Below, piece after piece: positions 24,960 to 35,448 of a DNA stretch of 41,927 bases. Position 1 is the stretch's first letter, and each line of letters starts with the position of its first letter. This stretch comes from CAZODA01 sp964578485 (lineage in GTDB: Bacteria > Bacteroidota > Bacteroidia > Bacteroidales > Marinilabiliaceae). The translations under genes were made by a program, and so were the position numbers. Below the pieces are notes generated by a model. It did not search any database. It was not told the DNA's origin and worked only from the letters and a program-made list of their open reading frames with translations. The stretch covers positions 1 to 41,927 of the forward strand of contig CAZODA010000025.1 in the NCBI GenBank assembly GCA_964578485.1, in the 5' to 3' direction.

Positions 24960-26708
24960 TCAATGAATTTTCAGGCCTCTATTTAAAAAACCTTCTCCGG
25001 CATTAAACATATATTGTACGGAAACAGGCAGTTGCCCGGAAGACAAGATATTGCCTTTCAAATAATCAATTATTGCATCTTCGCTATACTCATTGTTTTG
25101 ATAGGCTAATAAAAATGCTGTGGAAGATTTAAATGCCTTCCAATTTGATAATGAATAAGGATTAGCCATATAAACAAGCAGAGCCTTTTTTTCCTTCATA
25201 AGGGAAAGAATTTCATCTTTTACAGACTTGGGAATTGCCATTTTATCCCATTGAGTGTCAGCAACGATTAAGATCAGGTTTTTATAATTAGAAAGTGAAG
25301 AAAATACTTCCTCATTAACAACTGTAGAAAAATCATAAGTTGGAGAATTAAATTCATCTTGTATCTTACTTTTTAAACCTGCAGTTTCACTATCAAAGAT
25401 GAAGACGGTTTCTTGTTGCAATAATTTTTTTGGTAAAAGAAGCTCCTCATTATCAGCAACTAAAGTTAAAGCTGCCTTATACAAATTTTGAATTAAAAGT
25501 TTAGTATGATCAGTGTTTATCTTCACAAGCAAGCTGTCGGCAGGAGGTCGCTTACAGCTGTGTTTTTTTACAAGCCAATGTTTAAATGCGAGAGAGCGTT
25601 TACATTTTATCTCTATTTGTTCCCACGAAAGCCGGCCTTCATCAATAGCATTTTTAACTGCTTGAATTGCAGCAGGCAGGTTTTCGGTAAATTCAACAAT
25701 ATCATTACCTGCAGCAAGTGCAAGTGCATCAATTTCACCAGGTTGCCCCATTATTTTGGCTCCTTGCATATTAATAGCATCGGTAACAACTAAACCTTTA
25801 AAATTCATTGAATCACGCAACAATGCTCTTATGGCAGATTTAGAAAAACTAAACGGAATACCGGGAATTGTATCTAAGGCCGGCACTTCAATATGTGTTG
25901 TCATAATTGCCCATATCCCCTCATTTATAAGTGAGCGAAACGGCAATAGTTCCACACTATTAAGTCGCTCCCAATTATGAGCCACTAAAGGAAGAGTTTT
26001 ATGTGAATCTGTTTTGGTATCTCCATGGCCGGGAAAATGTTTGCCTACCGCCATTATATTTCCATTCTGTAAACCCTGCATATACGCGACAGATTTTTTA
26101 GCAACATTTTCAGGCCTTTCACCAAAAGAGCGAAAACCAATGACAGGATTTTCTCTATTGCTGTTAACATCAGCAACGGGAGCCATATTTATATGTATTC
26201 CCATTAAACGTAATTGTCGGGCTATTTCTAATCCCATAAAATAAATCAATGAATCATTGGTAATAGCTCCAAGTGAAACAGCATAGGGAAAAGGTAGTAC
26301 GCCCGGGAATCGCATTGCAGGACCCCATTCCCCGTCAATAGAAACCAATAGTGGCACTTTCGAATTTGCTTGGAAGTCATCAATAATATCAAATGCCACT
26401 AAGGGGTCGGTTTTAAACAAAAGGATTCCTCCCGGCTTATAGGCTTTCACCAACTTCAACATTTCACTTCTACTCGAAGGATTATCTCCATTTTCGATAG
26501 CAAGCCAGAATAGCTGAGCAATTTTTTCATCGTCATTAAGGCTGTTAAAGACCGAATCAGCCCATATAGCTCCTGATTCATATATTTCCTGCAGTATTGT
26601 TTTTTCAGGCTCATCAGTTTTATGAATATAGGAATTCTGACAATTTAAAAGGCCTATAAGCAAAAAAACAGGAAACAGAAAATGAAATTTGTGTTTTAGT
26701 ACAATCAT
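24960..26708 (-). CDS. Glycoside hydrolase family 3 lipoprotein, beta-N-acetylhexosaminidase-like
   Basis: I start at the ATG at 26708 (MIVLKHKF), giving 582 residues and a lipoprotein signal with Cys23 (LIGLLNC-QNS). The open frame runs on to a TTG at 26765, which would overlap the DUF3467 gene by 26 bp and delay the signal. The GH3 N domain shows SIDGEWG (123-129), the NagZ motif KHFPGHGDTKTDSH (223-236) with the His/Asp pair, and the nucleophile Asp310 in VVTDAINM. A C-terminal GH3-C-like domain of about 170 residues follows and the protein ends at LNRGLKIH. It should remove GlcNAc from peptidoglycan fragments. Bacteroidota homologues are often fused to a C-terminal beta-lactamase-like domain; this one is not. 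Confidence 0.85.
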   Translation of the reverse strand: MIVLKHKFHFLFPVFLLIGLLNCQNSYIHKTDEPEKTILQEIYESGAIWADSVFNSLNDDEKIAQLFWLAIENGDNPSSRSEMLKLVKAYKPGGILLFKTDPLVAFDIIDDFQANSKVPLLVSIDGEWGPAMRFPGVLPFPYAVSLGAITNDSLIYFMGLEIARQLRLMGIHINMAPVADVNSNRENPVIGFRSFGERPENVAKKSVAYMQGLQNGNIMAVGKHFPGHGDTKTDSHKTLPLVAHNWERLNSVELLPFRSLINEGIWAIMTTHIEVPALDTIPGIPFSFSKSAIRALLRDSMNFKGLVVTDAINMQGAKIMGQPGEIDALALAAGNDIVEFTENLPAAIQAVKNAIDEGRLSWEQIEIKCKRSLAFKHWLVKKHSCKRPPADSLLVKINTDHTKLLIQNLYKAALTLVADNEELLLPKKLLQQETVFIFDSETAGLKSKIQDEFNSPTYDFSTVVNEEVFSSLSNYKNLILIVADTQWDKMAIPKSVKDEILSLMKEKKALLVYMANPYSLSNWKAFKSSTAFLLAYQNNEYSEDAIIDYLKGNILSSGQLPVSVQYMFNAGEGFLNRGLKIH

Positions 26709-26739
26709 AATTCCATCTCGGGTTTTTACATTAAAAATA

Positions 26740-27057
26740 TTAAGCCTGCCCTGCGGGTCCTCCAAAAAACATGGGATTAATACCTCCTTGCCCTTCTATA
26801 TGTTTAATAGGACCGTGATGCTGCTCATATTTAGCTATATTATCTTTCAAAGCATGAAATAATCGCATAGCATGCTCAGGTGTTAGAATAATCCTTGATT
26901 TTACACTTGCCTTGGGAACTCCGGGCATTACTCTAACAAAATCAAGAACAAACTCGGAAGGAGAATGACTAATTATTGCAAGGTTTGAATAGATTCCCTG
27001 TCCTATTTCATCATTCAATTCAACTTTTAATTGTTGTTTTTTCTTATTGTCTTCCAT
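26740..27057 (-). CDS. DUF3467 protein
   Basis: The 105-residue protein matches DUF3467: NDEIGQGIYSNLAIISHSPS, then EFVLDFVRVMPGVPKA, a short SRIILTPEHAMRLFHALKDN helix region, and a Gly-rich tail (NPMFFGGPAG). The function is unknown. It is commonly next to rpoC in Bacteroidota, as here (156 bp after rpoC, same strand). A strong terminator lies between, so it probably has its own promoter. In its 5' leader a TTTATCG/CGATAAA stem (27080-27100) with a 7-nt loop is visible. It is followed by the GH3 gene after 31 bp. Confidence 0.85.
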   Translation of the reverse strand: MEDNKKKQQLKVELNDEIGQGIYSNLAIISHSPSEFVLDFVRVMPGVPKASVKSRIILTPEHAMRLFHALKDNIAKYEQHHGPIKHIEGQGGINPMFFGGPAGQA

Positions 27058-27144
27058 GGCTATTATTTTATAATTTTAATTTATCGTGCGAAGCGATAAA
27101 TCTGTATTTAACAAAGTAAAATCTAAAGCTACCCTATCCATAAG

Positions 27145-27178
27145 AAAACAGGGTATCCAAAACTAATTGGACACCCTG
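27145..27178 (-). terminator. Intrinsic terminator after rpoC
   Basis: CAGGGTATCCAA (27149-27160) and TTGGACACCCTG (27167-27178) form a 12-bp stem with one G-U pair and a 6-nt loop. On the minus strand it begins 34 bp after the rpoC stop and is followed by TTTTCTTAT. It likely ends the main ribosomal/RNA polymerase transcript before DUF3467. Confidence 0.8.
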
Positions 27179-27212
27179 GTTTTATTTATCTTTTATCATA
27201 AAAAGTCTGATA

Positions 27213-30200
27213 CTATTGATATACTTTATCCGACTCCTTTTTCCCTCCTACCAATCTTTCCAATTCCTCCTTAGAACCAACAATCAGTTTATCGTATTCA
27301 CGCAAACCGGTTCCTGCAGGAATTAAATGTCCACAAATAACATTCTCCTTAAGGCCTTCAAGATGATCAACCTTACCATGAATTGCAGCCTCATTAAGAA
27401 CCTTAGTTGTTTCTTGAAACGATGCAGCTGATATAAAACTCTTGGTTTGAAGAGCTGCACGGGTAATTCCCTGAAGTACCTGACTTGATGTTGCCGGTAC
27501 TGCTTCACGTCCCTTAACCAATTTCAAATCGCGTCGTTTAAGCTGGGAGTTTTCATCTCTAAATCGACGGGAAGATATGATTTGTCCGGAACGTAGTGTT
27601 TTGGAGTCTCCTACATCTTCAACCACGATTTTTCCGAAAATTTCATCATTGTCTTCCATGAAATCAATCTTGTCAACAATTTGTTTTTCAAGGAAACGCG
27701 TATCACCCGGATCATCAATTTCAACTTTACGCATCATTTGACGAACGATAACCTCAAAATGCTTATCATTAATCTTAACTCCCTGCAAACGATAAACATC
27801 CTGTACCTCGTTAACAATATATTCCTGAACAGCTGTCGGGCCTTTAATTGCTAAAATATCAGCCGGTGTTGTTGCTCCGTCAGATAACGGGATACCTGCA
27901 CGTACATAATCATTTTCTTGAACTAATATCTGTTTGGATAAAGGCACAAGATATTTTTTGATTTCACCGGTTTTTGAAGTAATTATAATTTCACGGTTAC
28001 CACGTTTAATCTTACCATAGGCTACTTCACCATCAATTTCGGATACAACAGATGGATTGGATGGATTTCTGGCTTCAAACAATTCTGTAATTCTTGGTAA
28101 ACCACCGGTAATATCACCGGAGCGTCCCATAGCCCGTGGTATCTTAGCAAGGATCTGCCCTTGTTTAACCTCTTCGTCTGTATCTACTGCTACACGAGCA
28201 CCAACAGGAAGGTTATAAACCCTCAACACCTCACCCTTGCTATCATTAATTTGCAAGCTTGGGTTTTTGGTTCTATCACGTGTTTCAATAATAACTTTAT
28301 CACGGAATCCGGTCTGTTCATCAGACTCTTCTTTATAGGTAACTCCTTCAATAAGGTTTTCAAAATCAATAATACCCGCTTTTTCAGAAATAATCAAAGC
28401 ATTCCATGGATCCCACTCACAAATAAGATCATCCTTCTTCACATTTGCACCATCCTTAACATAAAGCTTGGCACCATAAGGTATAGGCTGAGTTGTTAAT
28501 GCGATACCGGTATTTTTATCTACGATACGCATTTCTGCCAAACGACCTATAACAATATCGACATCCTTACCATCATCTGTTGAAGATGGAACAGTACGAA
28601 GTTCATCAATTTTTAAAATACCATCATATCGGGCGAGCATACTACTTTCAGCAGTAATATTGGAAGCCGTACCTCCAACGTGAAAAGTACGCAAGGTGAG
28701 CTGTGTTCCCGGTTCACCAATCGACTGGGCAGCAATTACCCCAACAGATTCTCCAATTTCAACCATCTTACCGGTAGCAAGATTACGACCATAACATTTA
28801 GAACAAACGCCCTTCTTAGTTTCACAAGTAAGTACAGAACGTACTTCGATACGCTCAATGGGCGAATCATCAATAATGCGAGCTTCAGTTTCAGTAATTT
28901 CTTCTCCGGTTTTAACAATGATATCACCGGTAGTTGGATGATATACATCATGAACAGAGACTCGTCCTAAAACACGCTCATAAAGAGAAGCAACTACTTC
29001 CTCATTATTTTTCAACACAGTTGCCGTTAATCCACGAAGAGTGCCACAATCGGCTTCTGTTATAATAACATCTTGTGATACATCAACCAAACGACGAGTC
29101 AGATATCCGGCATCAGCTGTTTTAAGCGCAGTATCAGCCAAACCTTTACGAGCACCATGTGTGGAAATAAAATATTCAAGAACAGATAAGCCTTCTTTAA
29201 AATTAGAAAGAATCGGGTTTTCAATTATCTGACCTCCTTCTGTACCTGATTTCTGTGGTTTTGCCATCAGTCCTCTCATTCCTGACAACTGACGAATTTG
29301 TTCTTTAGAACCCCTTGCGCCTGAATCAAGCATCATATAAACAGAGTTAAAACCCTGTTGGTCAGAACTTAACTGATCCATCAAAATATATGTCAGACGT
29401 GCATTTATATGTGTCCATATATCAATAATAGCATTATAGCGCTCATTATTGGTAATAAAGCCCATATTATAATTATTAAGCACTTCTTCAACTTCCTGAT
29501 ATCCGGAATCTACAAGTTTCATCTTCTCTTCAGGAATAATTACATCCTCAAGATTAAAGGACAAGCCTCCTTCAAAAGCAAGTTGATATCCTAAGTCCTT
29601 AATATGATCAAGGAACTCAGCCGTTACAGGAATACCACATTTCTTATAAACTTCACCTATAATATCACGTAAAGCTCTCTTGGTTAATAATTCATTGATA
29701 AAACCAACTTCTACGGGAACTACTTCATTAAATAAAATCCTTCCTATAGTTGTTTCAATAAATTTTGATTCTAATTCACCAGTTTCATTTAAGTCGAGAG
29801 TTTTAACCTTAACTTTTGCATGAAGTTCGGCTTTACCTTCATTAAATGCGATTTTTGCCTCTTCCGGTGAATAAAACACAAGATCTTCACCAAGAGCACC
29901 GGGCCTCATCTTAGTCATATAATACAAGCCAAGTACCATATCCTGAGAAGGTACAGTAATTGGAGCACCATTAGCAGGGTTCAAAATATTTTGTGAACCC
30001 AACATCAACATTTGAGCTTCTAAGATAGCAGCATTTCCCAATGGAAGGTGAACAGCCATCTGGTCGCCATCAAAGTCGGCATTAAATGCAGCACAAGCAA
30101 GTGGATGCAATTGTATTGCCTTGCCTTCAATGAGCTTTGGTTGGAAAGCCTGAATTCCAAGTCGGTGAAGAGTTGGAGCCCGGTTTAGTAATACGGGATG

Positions 30201-31490
30201 ACCTTTCAACACATTTTCAAGAATATCCCATACAACAGGATCTTTCCGGTCAACAATCTTTTTAGCAGATTTAACTGTTTTAACTATACCTCTTTCTATT
30301 AGTTTTCTAATAATAAAAGGCTTATATAACTCGGCTGCCATATCTTTTGGCAAGCCGCATTCATGCATCTTCAACTCAGGGCCTATAACAATAACGGAAC
30401 GAGCTGAATAATCAACACGTTTACCCAATAAATTCTGTCTGAATCTTCCTTGCTTACCTTTTAAGCTATCAGACAAAGATTTTAATGGACGGTTGGCATC
30501 TGTTTTAACAGCATTTGCTTTACGCGAATTATCAAAAAGAGAATCAACAGATTCTTGCAACATCCGTTTTTCATTACGTAAAATTACTTCAGGAGCCTTA
30601 ATTTCTATAAGCCTCTTTAATCTATTATTACGAATGATAACTCGACGATACAGATCATTCAAATCGGAAGTAGCAAAACGACCTCCATCCAAAGGCACTA
30701 AAGGCCTTAATTCGGGAGGAGTAACAGGAACTACCTTAATTATCATCCACTCAGGACGGTTTACAGCCCTTGAATCCTTAAATGCTTCTATTACCTGCAG
30801 ACGCTTTAAGGCCTCATTTTTACGCTGTTGTGATGTTTCTGTATTGGCTTTGTGTCTAAGATCATAAGATAATTCATCAAGATCTATGCGCGACAAAATC
30901 ATATGCAAAGCTTCAGCTCCCATTTTTGCAATAAACTTATTGGGATCTTCATCATCAAGTTGTTGATTTCCTTTAGGTAATGAATCTAAAATATCAAGAT
31001 ATTCCTCTTCAGTTAAAAAGTCCATCGTTTTAATATCATCAGCCTCTTTAACTCCCGGATTAATAACTACATAACGCTCATAATAAATTATCGAATCCAG
31101 TTTCTTAGTTGGTAAGCCCAATAAATATCCAATTTTATTGGGTAAAGAGCGGAAATACCAGATATGAGCCACCGGTACAACCAGAGCAATATGCCCCATT
31201 CGTTCTCGGCGAACTTTTTTCTCAGTTACTTCAACACCACAGCGGTCACATACTATTCCTCTGTAACGAATACGTTTATATTTACCACAATGACACTCAT
31301 AATCCTTAACAGGGCCGAATATCCTTTCACAGAATAATCCATCCCTTTCAGGTTTATAAGTACGATAATTAATTGTCTCCGGCTTAAGAACTTCACCACT
31401 TGATCGTTCCAGTATCTCTTCGGGAGACGCCAAACCAATTGAGATTTGGGTAAAATTACTCTTGACTTTCTGTTCTCTCCTGAATGCCAT
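27213..31490 (-). CDS. rpoC: DNA-directed RNA polymerase subunit beta'
   Basis: The 1425-residue subunit is of the length usual in Bacteroidota. The N-terminal zinc site is Cys66, Cys68, Cys81 and Cys84 (ECHCGKYK, CDRCG). The catalytic Mg motif NADFDGD is at 470-476. Further on are the bridge-helix region (DTALKTADAGYLTRRLVDV), the second zinc site (CETKKGVCSKCYG) and the IAAQSIGEPGTQLTLRTFH segment. It forms the active-site cleft with RpoB. It lies 65 bp downstream of rpoB with no terminator in between, so both are co-transcribed. No truncation or unusual insertion is apparent, aside from the normal lineage-specific insert in the C-terminal third. Confidence 0.98.
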   Translation of the reverse strand: MAFRREQKVKSNFTQISIGLASPEEILERSSGEVLKPETINYRTYKPERDGLFCERIFGPVKDYECHCGKYKRIRYRGIVCDRCGVEVTEKKVRRERMGHIALVVPVAHIWYFRSLPNKIGYLLGLPTKKLDSIIYYERYVVINPGVKEADDIKTMDFLTEEEYLDILDSLPKGNQQLDDEDPNKFIAKMGAEALHMILSRIDLDELSYDLRHKANTETSQQRKNEALKRLQVIEAFKDSRAVNRPEWMIIKVVPVTPPELRPLVPLDGGRFATSDLNDLYRRVIIRNNRLKRLIEIKAPEVILRNEKRMLQESVDSLFDNSRKANAVKTDANRPLKSLSDSLKGKQGRFRQNLLGKRVDYSARSVIVIGPELKMHECGLPKDMAAELYKPFIIRKLIERGIVKTVKSAKKIVDRKDPVVWDILENVLKGHPVLLNRAPTLHRLGIQAFQPKLIEGKAIQLHPLACAAFNADFDGDQMAVHLPLGNAAILEAQMLMLGSQNILNPANGAPITVPSQDMVLGLYYMTKMRPGALGEDLVFYSPEEAKIAFNEGKAELHAKVKVKTLDLNETGELESKFIETTIGRILFNEVVPVEVGFINELLTKRALRDIIGEVYKKCGIPVTAEFLDHIKDLGYQLAFEGGLSFNLEDVIIPEEKMKLVDSGYQEVEEVLNNYNMGFITNNERYNAIIDIWTHINARLTYILMDQLSSDQQGFNSVYMMLDSGARGSKEQIRQLSGMRGLMAKPQKSGTEGGQIIENPILSNFKEGLSVLEYFISTHGARKGLADTALKTADAGYLTRRLVDVSQDVIITEADCGTLRGLTATVLKNNEEVVASLYERVLGRVSVHDVYHPTTGDIIVKTGEEITETEARIIDDSPIERIEVRSVLTCETKKGVCSKCYGRNLATGKMVEIGESVGVIAAQSIGEPGTQLTLRTFHVGGTASNITAESSMLARYDGILKIDELRTVPSSTDDGKDVDIVIGRLAEMRIVDKNTGIALTTQPIPYGAKLYVKDGANVKKDDLICEWDPWNALIISEKAGIIDFENLIEGVTYKEESDEQTGFRDKVIIETRDRTKNPSLQINDSKGEVLRVYNLPVGARVAVDTDEEVKQGQILAKIPRAMGRSGDITGGLPRITELFEARNPSNPSVVSEIDGEVAYGKIKRGNREIIITSKTGEIKKYLVPLSKQILVQENDYVRAGIPLSDGATTPADILAIKGPTAVQEYIVNEVQDVYRLQGVKINDKHFEVIVRQMMRKVEIDDPGDTRFLEKQIVDKIDFMEDNDEIFGKIVVEDVGDSKTLRSGQIISSRRFRDENSQLKRRDLKLVKGREAVPATSSQVLQGITRAALQTKSFISAASFQETTKVLNEAAIHGKVDHLEGLKENVICGHLIPAGTGLREYDKLIVGSKEELERLVGGKKESDKVYQ

Positions 31491-31555
31491 ATATTGTAGA
31501 ATATTAAATTGTTAACAAAATCCTAAATCAGCTATTGAATAAAGTTATATAAAAT

Positions 31556-34500
31556 TTATTCAAGATTTACACTTAATCCCAAGCCCCTCATTTCATGCAA
31601 CAAAACATTCAATGACTCAGGGATACCCGGAGAAGGCAATGGATCACCTTTGACGATAGATTCATAAGCCTTTGCTCGTCCTAAAACATCATCTGATTTA
31701 ACAGTAAGAATTTCCTGAAGAATGTTTGCAGCTCCAAAAGCTTCAAGGGCCCAAACTTCCATTTCACCAAAACGCTGACCACCAAATTGGGCTTTACCAC
31801 CAAGGGGTTGTTGCGTAATAAGTGAGTATGGACCTATTGACCTGGCATGCATTTTATCTTCAATCATATGTCCAAGTTTTAGCATATATATCACTCCTAC
31901 TGTAGCAGGCTGATGAAAACGCTCTCCTGTTCCTCCATCATAGATATAGGTACGACCAAATTTAGGAATACCTGCTTTTTCTGTATATTTTATCAGATCT
32001 TTTTCTGTTGCACCATCAAAAATTGGGGTTGTAAACTTGACGCCCAAAATATCACCTGCCCAACCAAGCACACTTTCATAAATTTGTCCAAGGTTCATCC
32101 TTGAAGGTACACCCAGTGGATTTAAAACTATATCAACCGATGTTCCATCTTCAAGGAAAGGCATATCCTCCTGTCGTACAATTCTTGAAACAATTCCTTT
32201 ATTACCGTGTCGTCCGGCCATTTTATCACCAACTGTAATTTTTCTCTTCTTAGCAATATAAACCTTTGCTAACTGAATGATTCCGGCCGGTAATTCATCC
32301 CCAATGGTAACATTATATTTTTTACGCTTTTCTTTTGCTTCAAGCTCTTTATATTTATGCCAATAATTATGAATTACCTGAGTAATCAACTCATTATTAC
32401 CCTTATCAGTAGTCCATTTATTGGGATTCACATTTACATAATCAATTTCTTGAAGGACTTTTTGCGTAAATTTAGTTCCTTTTGCTACAAGATCAACTCC
32501 AATATAATCTTTTACACCTTGGCTTGTTTTTCCGTTAATCAAGGAAAATAGTTTGTCAACGAGACGATTTGTCAAATCAGCGGCAGCACGTTCAAACTCT
32601 TCATCAATTTTTGCCAATGGTGACTTGTCCACTGATTTTACTCTTTTATCCTTAATCACTCTGGAGAAGAGCTTTTTATCGATAACAACTCCCGTAAGTG
32701 AAGGATTTGCTTTTAAAGAAGCATCCTTAACATCTCCGGCCTTTTCACCAAATATAGCGCGCAACAATTTCTCCTCAGGTGTTGGATCACTTTCTCCTTT
32801 AGGAGTAATCTTACCAATTAAAATATCACCGGGCTTAACCAAAGCACCAATCCTGATTAATCCGTTTTCATCAAGATCCTTGGTAGCTTCTTCGCTAACA
32901 TTTGGAATATCGGCTGTTAATTCTTCAAGGCCCCTTTTTGTATCTCTTACTTCAAGAGAATATTCATCAATATGAACAGAGGTAAATACATCATCGCGTA
33001 CAAGGCGCTCACTTAACACAATTGCATCTTCAAAATTATAGCCTTTCCAAGGCATAAATGCAACTTTTAGATTACGCCCTAAAGCAAGCTCTCCACTCTG
33101 AGTAGCATAACCTTCTGTCATAATCTGACCGGTAGTTACTCTATCGCCCTTTTTAACAAGAGGCTTAAGATTAACACTGGTATTCTGGTTGGTTTTGAGG
33201 AACTTTGTTATTCTATATCTTTGAGTTTCAGAATCGAAGCTAACAAAGCGCTGATCATCAGTCAAATCATAACGAATTATTATTTCCTCAGAATCAACAT
33301 ATTCAACCACTCCTTCCCCTTCAGAAACGATTTGAGTTCTAGAGTCACGCACTAAAACATCTTCAAGACCGGTTCCTACAATAGGAGATTCCGGACGCAA
33401 TAATGGAACGGCCTGACGCATCATATTAGAACCCATCAATGCACGGTTGGCATCATCATGCTCAAGGAAAGGAATCAAAGACGCTGCCACAGAAGCAATC
33501 TGATTTGGAGCAACGTCCATTAAACCAACTTCCTGAGGCTCTACAACAGGAAAGTCTGCTTCAAGTCTCGCCTTAACCCTTGGATTAATAAATAATCCTA
33601 AATCATCCAATGGAGCATTTGCCTGCGCTACGGTAATATCTTCCTCCTCTTCGGCACTTAAATATATTACACCCTCATTAGTTAAATCAACCTTGCTATC
33701 TTCCACCTTCCTATAAGGAGTTTCTATGAAACCCAACTCATTGATTTTTGCAAATACACAAAGTGAAGATATCAACCCAATGTTTGGACCTTCAGGAGTT
33801 TCAATAGGACAAAGTCTGCCATAATGAGTATAATGTACGTCACGCACTTCAAAACCTGCTCTTTCACGTGAAAGACCACCAGGCCCAAGAGCCGACATAC
33901 GCCGTTTATGAGTAATCTCAGCAAGTGGATTGGTCTGATCCATAAACTGAGACAATGCATTAGTACCAAAGAAACTATTAATAACCGATGATAATGTTTT
34001 ACTATTGATAAGATCAATAGGAGTAAACACTTCATTGTCTCTAACATTCATCCTTTCACGAATAGTTCGGGCCATACGTGCAAGACCAATACCAAACTGA
34101 TTTGCAAGCTGCTCGCCTACAGTACGAACACGGCGGTTACTCAAATGATCAATATCATCAACGTCGGTTTTGGAATTAACAAGTTCAACAAGATATCCTA
34201 TAATGGCAATGATATCGTCACGTGTTAAAACCTTGGTGTCAATATCAGTATTAAGATTTAATTTCTTATTAATACGATAGCGTCCAACATCACCCAAGTC
34301 ATAACGTTTTTCTGAGAAAAACAGCTTGTCAATAACATCCCTTGCAGTAGCTTCATCAGGTGGCTCAGCATTTCTCAACTGTCGATAAATATGAACAACA
34401 GCTTCCTTCTCTGAGTTACAAGGATCCTTCTGCAGAGTGTTAAAAATCATTGAATAATCAACAGCCGTTGATGACTCTTTCTCTTTATGAAGAAGAATTG

Positions 34501-35371
34501 TTTTACTTCCCGAATCAACTATTTCTTCAATATGCTCATTTTCAAGAACTATATCACGATCAACAACAATTTCATTACGTTCTATTGAAACAACCTCTCC
34601 GGTATCTTCATCAACAAAATCTTCTATCCATGATTTCAGAACACGAGCAGCCAAACGTCTGCCAACAACTTTTTTAAGACCCGTTTTGCTGACTTTTATT
34701 TCATCGGCAAGATCAAAAATTTCAAGAATCTCCTTATCAGATTCAAAGCCAATTGCACGCAATAAAGTTGTAACAGGAAGCTTTTTCTTCCTGTCAATAT
34801 ATGCAAACATTACATGATTAATGTCCGTTGCAAATTCAATCCACGAACCCTTTAAGGGAATAATACGGGCTGAATATAATTTCGTTCCATTGGCATGGAT
34901 ACCTTGACTGAAAAATACCCCGGGAGAACGGTGTAATTGGGAAACTACAACCCTCTCAGCGCCATTGATTATAAAACTGCCCTTATCTGTCATATAAGGT
35001 ACCATGCCAAGATAAACATCCTGTACAACAGTATCGAAATCCTCATGCTCAGGATCTGTACAATATAGTTTAAGCTTAGCCTTTAGAGGCACACTATAAG
35101 ATAAACCCCTTTCTATACATTCCTGAATGGTATAACGGGGTGGATCTATACTATAATCAAGAAATTCTAATACAAAATTATTTCGGGTATCAGTAATAGG
35201 GAAATTATCCCAAAATACTTTATTCAACCCTTCCAAATTTCGTTCTTCTGGTGTTGAAGCCAATTGAAAGAATTCTCTAAAAGATTTCAATTGTACTTCA
35301 AGGAAATCCGGATATTGCAACTGATTTTTTATCGTTGCAAAATTAATTCTTTCAGCAATAGTTGGAGTCAT
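31556..35371 (-). CDS. rpoB: DNA-directed RNA polymerase subunit beta
   Basis: The 1271-residue protein has the full set of beta-subunit regions. In the rifampicin-binding region (about residues 470-510), FMDQTNPLAEITHKRRMSAL carries the wild-type residues equivalent to E. coli Asp516, His526 and Ser531, so the sequence predicts rifampicin sensitivity. Further marks are RVCPIETPEG-like (RLCPIETPEGPNIGL), GDKMAGRHGNKG and the C-terminal KAQFGGQRFGEMEVWALEAF. It lies between rplL (104 bp, with a hairpin-U tract) and rpoC. Confidence 0.98.
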   Translation of the reverse strand: MTPTIAERINFATIKNQLQYPDFLEVQLKSFREFFQLASTPEERNLEGLNKVFWDNFPITDTRNNFVLEFLDYSIDPPRYTIQECIERGLSYSVPLKAKLKLYCTDPEHEDFDTVVQDVYLGMVPYMTDKGSFIINGAERVVVSQLHRSPGVFFSQGIHANGTKLYSARIIPLKGSWIEFATDINHVMFAYIDRKKKLPVTTLLRAIGFESDKEILEIFDLADEIKVSKTGLKKVVGRRLAARVLKSWIEDFVDEDTGEVVSIERNEIVVDRDIVLENEHIEEIVDSGSKTILLHKEKESSTAVDYSMIFNTLQKDPCNSEKEAVVHIYRQLRNAEPPDEATARDVIDKLFFSEKRYDLGDVGRYRINKKLNLNTDIDTKVLTRDDIIAIIGYLVELVNSKTDVDDIDHLSNRRVRTVGEQLANQFGIGLARMARTIRERMNVRDNEVFTPIDLINSKTLSSVINSFFGTNALSQFMDQTNPLAEITHKRRMSALGPGGLSRERAGFEVRDVHYTHYGRLCPIETPEGPNIGLISSLCVFAKINELGFIETPYRKVEDSKVDLTNEGVIYLSAEEEEDITVAQANAPLDDLGLFINPRVKARLEADFPVVEPQEVGLMDVAPNQIASVAASLIPFLEHDDANRALMGSNMMRQAVPLLRPESPIVGTGLEDVLVRDSRTQIVSEGEGVVEYVDSEEIIIRYDLTDDQRFVSFDSETQRYRITKFLKTNQNTSVNLKPLVKKGDRVTTGQIMTEGYATQSGELALGRNLKVAFMPWKGYNFEDAIVLSERLVRDDVFTSVHIDEYSLEVRDTKRGLEELTADIPNVSEEATKDLDENGLIRIGALVKPGDILIGKITPKGESDPTPEEKLLRAIFGEKAGDVKDASLKANPSLTGVVIDKKLFSRVIKDKRVKSVDKSPLAKIDEEFERAAADLTNRLVDKLFSLINGKTSQGVKDYIGVDLVAKGTKFTQKVLQEIDYVNVNPNKWTTDKGNNELITQVIHNYWHKYKELEAKEKRKKYNVTIGDELPAGIIQLAKVYIAKKRKITVGDKMAGRHGNKGIVSRIVRQEDMPFLEDGTSVDIVLNPLGVPSRMNLGQIYESVLGWAGDILGVKFTTPIFDGATEKDLIKYTEKAGIPKFGRTYIYDGGTGERFHQPATVGVIYMLKLGHMIEDKMHARSIGPYSLITQQPLGGKAQFGGQRFGEMEVWALEAFGAANILQEILTVKSDDVLGRAKAYESIVKGDPLPSPGIPESLNVLLHEMRGLGLSVNLE

Positions 35372-35410
35372 TTATAAAGAAATTTTTTGAACTTAATAAT
35401 ATATAAGCAT

Positions 35411-35448
35411 AAAAAGGTTTAGGATTCCGAAATACGGATTCCTAAACC
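35411..35448 (-). terminator. Attenuator-like hairpin between rplL and rpoB
   Basis: GGTTTAGGATTCCG (35416-35429) and CGGATTCCTAAACC (35435-35448) form a 14-bp stem with a single mismatch and a 5-nt loop. On the minus strand it is followed directly by TTTTT (35411-35415). This has the form of a rho-independent terminator in the middle of the operon and probably acts as a partial terminator lowering rpoBC expression relative to rplJL. A weaker TCCCT/AGGGA stem lies just upstream (35451-35465). Confidence 0.75.

Noticed and set aside
33900..33990. Rifampicin resistance changes in rpoB
   Set aside because: The region has the wild-type residues at the positions of the common resistance changes.
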